Part shown: one piece after another, positions 5,849-7,775 of the stretch
How positions within the stretch are numbered: the first letter of the stretch is position 1
Layout: every line of letters starts with the position of its first letter
Source of the DNA: an uncultured Rhodobacterales bacterium
GTDB lineage: Bacteria; Pseudomonadota; Alphaproteobacteria; Rhodobacterales; Rhodobacteraceae
DNA length: 7,775 nt
Reading direction: 5' to 3'
Assembly (NCBI GenBank): GCA_937901055.1
Contig: CALCGO010000382.1
Location: forward strand, 1 to 7,775
Notes under the pieces: model-generated
Seen by the model: only the letters and a program-made list of their open reading frames with translations
Told to the model about the DNA's origin: nothing
The model's database searches: none
Translations under genes and position numbers: made by a program

Positions 5849-7657
5849 ATGGCACAACCAGCGATATTAACCCTTTCCGACATCATGCTAACCTTCGGCG
5901 GTAACCCGCTTTTTGAGGGGCTAAACCTGTCGGTAAACCAGGGCGAACGAATTTGTTTGGTAGGGCGCAATGGCTCTGGCAAATCAACACTCCTTAAGGT
6001 CATGGCGGGGATCATGGAACCGGATGCCGGGGATGTTTTTCTTCGCCCCGGCAACGCCGTTGCATATATGGAGCAGGATCCAGACCTGAGTGCATATGAA
6101 ACGCTGGGCGATTACGCATCGTCTGGTCTTGATCCTTCCGAGTATTACCGTGTTGAGATGGTAATGGAGGGCGTGAAACTAAACGTTGACCAAAAGCCTG
6201 ATCAAGCATCGGGCGGCGAGCGTCGCCGTGCGGCTTTGGCCAAACTGCTTGCCTCGGACGCGGATTTGATGTTGCTGGACGAGCCGACAAACCACCTTGA
6301 TATCGAAGTGGTTGCATGGCTTGAGGAGCACCTCAAACAGACCCGCCGTGCATATGTAATTATCAGCCACGACAGGGCTTTCCTGCGCAATTTGACCCGT
6401 ACGACCCTATGGGTGGATCGCGGTGTGGTTCGCCGTTCTGACAAAGGTTTCGAGCACTTCGAGGATTGGCGTGACAAGACGTTTGAGGAAGAAGACCTTA
6501 ACCGTCACAAATTGGACCGGCTGATTAAGGCCGAGGCTCGTTGGGCGGTTGAAGGTATTTCCGGTCGGCGCAAACGCAACATCGGGCGTGTTGGCCGTTT
6601 GGACGATATGAAACAAGGTCGCGCGGAACAAATCAGGCGCACTGGGACGGCCAAGATGGAATTTGATGGCGGGCCAAAATCTGGCAAGCTGGTCTTCGAA
6701 GCCACTGATATTACTAAATCTTATGACGGCAAACAGATCGTCAAAGACTTCAACCTGCGTGTTATGCGCGGCGAACGTATCGCGTTTGTTGGGCCTAATG
6801 GTGTTGGCAAAACGACGCTGCTGAAAATGCTGCTGGGTAAGGTGTCACCAGACGAGGGTAAGATCAAAATCGGGACCAATTTGCTGGTTGCCGAGTTTGA
6901 CCAGAACCGTGATGCGCTGGAACCGAACGCTACCCTTTGGGAGAGCTTGACCGACGATAAGGAACTGGGCGTTTCGGGCAAGAATGACCAGATTATGGTG
7001 CGTGGCAGACCCAAGCATGTCGTTGCTTATCTTAAAGAATTTCTGTTTACGGACAAACAGGCGCGGGCGAAAATCAAGTCGTTGTCTGGTGGGGAAAAGG
7101 CGCGGTTGTTGCTGTCTAAATTGATGGCGAAAGAAAACAATCTGCTGATCCTCGATGAGCCTACGAATGATCTGGACGTGGAGACGCTGGATTTGTTGCA
7201 AGAGTTGATCGATAACTACGAGGGCACCGTGCTGCTGGTTAGCCACGACCGTGATTTTCTGGACCGTGTGGCGACGACGACTATTGCCATGGAAGGCGAT
7301 GGGAAAGCGACGGTTTACGCGGGTGGCTGGACGGATTATCAGGCGCAACGTATGGAGATAATGGCCGAAAAAGCCATTGTTGCCAAGAAGGTAAAGGGCA
7401 AAGCTGATGTTGTGACATCTGCGCCCAAGGCAGAAGGGCTGACGTTCACGCAAGAGAACCGCTTGAAGGAACTGCCCGCCATTATCGCGCGTTTCGAGGC
7501 CGAGATTGCCAAGCTGGAAGAGTTCATGTCGGACCCGAATTTGTTCACCGACCACCCCGTGAAATTCCAGAAAGCCACCGACGCTTTGGTGGAGCGCCAC
7601 GAACGGTTGGCGGAGGCGGAAGAGGAGTGGATGACGCTGGAAGAACGCGCCGGTTAG
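5849..7657 (+). CDS. uup: ABC-F family ATPase Uup
   Basis: Soluble ABC-F proteins have two ATPase domains and no membrane part; Uup has been linked to ribosome function, DNA branched-structure handling and suppression of transposon excision. The 602 residues (E. coli Uup about 635) hold, in domain 1, Walker A GRNGSGKST (39-47), signature SGGERRRAAL (121-130), Walker B MLLDEPTNHLD (141-151) with Glu145, and switch SHDR (173-176). The inter-domain linker has a Uup-style basic stretch SGRRKRNIGRVGRL (238-251). Domain 2 has Walker A GPNGVGKTT (315-323), a Uup-like MVRGRPKHVVAYLKEFLF region (383-400), signature LSGGEKARL (412-420), Walker B LLILDEPTNDLD (432-443) with Glu437, and SHDR (465-468). 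A charged, Glu/Lys-rich C-terminal part (about 530-600) should form the Uup coiled coil that binds nucleic acid. All ATPase residues are intact. The frame is open upstream to 5579, but that part overlaps the aminotransferase gene antisense and has no homology, so ATG 5849 with GAGGG is chosen. It is divergent from the aminotransferase gene. Confidence 0.96.
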   Translation: MAQPAILTLSDIMLTFGGNPLFEGLNLSVNQGERICLVGRNGSGKSTLLKVMAGIMEPDAGDVFLRPGNAVAYMEQDPDLSAYETLGDYASSGLDPSEYYRVEMVMEGVKLNVDQKPDQASGGERRRAALAKLLASDADLMLLDEPTNHLDIEVVAWLEEHLKQTRRAYVIISHDRAFLRNLTRTTLWVDRGVVRRSDKGFEHFEDWRDKTFEEEDLNRHKLDRLIKAEARWAVEGISGRRKRNIGRVGRLDDMKQGRAEQIRRTGTAKMEFDGGPKSGKLVFEATDITKSYDGKQIVKDFNLRVMRGERIAFVGPNGVGKTTLLKMLLGKVSPDEGKIKIGTNLLVAEFDQNRDALEPNATLWESLTDDKELGVSGKNDQIMVRGRPKHVVAYLKEFLFTDKQARAKIKSLSGGEKARLLLSKLMAKENNLLILDEPTNDLDVETLDLLQELIDNYEGTVLLVSHDRDFLDRVATTTIAMEGDGKATVYAGGWTDYQAQRMEIMAEKAIVAKKVKGKADVVTSAPKAEGLTFTQENRLKELPAIIARFEAEIAKLEEFMSDPNLFTDHPVKFQKATDALVERHERLAEAEEEWMTLEERAG

Positions 7658-7664
7658 TCGCGTT

Positions 7665-7680
7665 AACCTTTTGGTTTTTT
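7665..7680 (+). terminator. Weak intrinsic-terminator-like hairpin after uup
   Basis: Eight bases past the uup stop, AACC (7665-7668), loop TTTT, and GGTT (7673-7676) form a 4-bp stem, and the T run continues to 7680. The position and trailing T tract suit a terminator, but the stem is short and GC-poor, so efficiency is uncertain. Confidence 0.4.
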
Positions 7681-7693
7681 GGCGAAAATCCGT

Positions 7694-7723
7694 GTGCACA
7701 ATGCGTACACAACCCGTACACAC
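7694..7723. repeat. Three 8-bp direct repeats phased at 11 bp (iteron-like / operator candidate)
   Basis: GTGCACAA (7694-7701), GTACACAA (7705-7712) and GTACACAC (7716-7723) are near-identical and start exactly 11 bases apart, one helical turn, so a protein could contact all three on one face of the DNA. The first copy lies in the perfect palindrome TGTGCACA (7693-7700). The array sits in the non-coding 118 bp after uup and probably serves a gene beyond the right edge. Function is unknown. Confidence 0.5.
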
Positions 7724-7730
7724 TGAAGTG

Positions 7731-7754
7731 GTCCTACAAAATCGGACAGTCTGT
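7731..7754. promoter_or_regulatory. Overlapping small inverted repeats near right edge, possible repressor site
   Basis: GTCC (7731-7734) pairs with GGAC (7744-7747) across nine bases, and ACAG-T-CTGT (7746-7754) is a 9-base palindrome. Such dyads are common at operators, but the elements are short and the gene they would serve is outside the window. No convincing promoter is visible; TACAAA (7735-7740) is a -10-like hexamer without a matching -35. Confidence 0.2.
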
Positions 7755-7775
7755 TAAGGTGTATTCCAACGAGAA

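Noticed and set aside
6845..7723. Long antisense open frame (292 codons) opposite the 3' half of uup
   Set aside because: It is rich in His, Arg, Gln and Phe in the pattern expected from the reverse complement of a real gene, has no recognisable domain, and uup is clearly the coding strand.

Overview
The window looks like an ordinary chromosomal segment of an alphaproteobacterium, most likely of the Rhodobacterales (Roseobacter group). This rests on protein style and gene order: a Rhodobacterales-type degenerate polysaccharide-deacetylase-like protein with a long Ala/Pro/Thr/Glu linker, a PpiD-like SurA_N protein directly followed by stand-alone trpE, an alphaproteobacterial TrpE, and GC content that is moderate rather than high. 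I cannot name the species. The window is almost fully coding, with five protein genes, no RNA genes, no mobile elements and no CRISPR.

Layout. (1) From the left edge to 1120 (+) is the 3' part of a gene for a divergent polysaccharide deacetylase-like protein whose catalytic motifs appear lost. (2) It runs tail-to-tail into trpE (1127-2644, -), anthranilate synthase component I, with six bases between the stop codons and a short hairpin across both. (3) trpE overlaps by one base the 3' end of a large membrane-anchored PpiD-like periplasmic chaperone gene (2644-4524, -). (4) A PLP-dependent class I/II aminotransferase gene (4597-5778, -) lies upstream on the same strand, so aminotransferase, ppiD and trpE may form one transcription unit. 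(5) Divergent from it, across a 70-bp intergenic region with a 36-bp imperfect inverted repeat, is uup (5849-7657, +), a duplicated-ATPase ABC-F protein. (6) The last 118 bp are non-coding. They hold a weak terminator-like hairpin, three 8-bp repeats phased every 11 bp, and a small palindrome, probably belonging to a gene beyond the right edge.

Functionally the window joins tryptophan biosynthesis (TrpE), envelope protein folding (PpiD), an unassigned amino-acid transamination, a ribosome- or DNA-associated ABC-F ATPase (Uup), and a probable envelope pseudo-enzyme. I found no convincing new multi-gene system. The points most worth checking are the pseudo-deacetylase, the inverted repeat in the divergent intergenic region, the phased repeats at the right edge, and the apparently Shine-Dalgarno-less coupled start of trpE.
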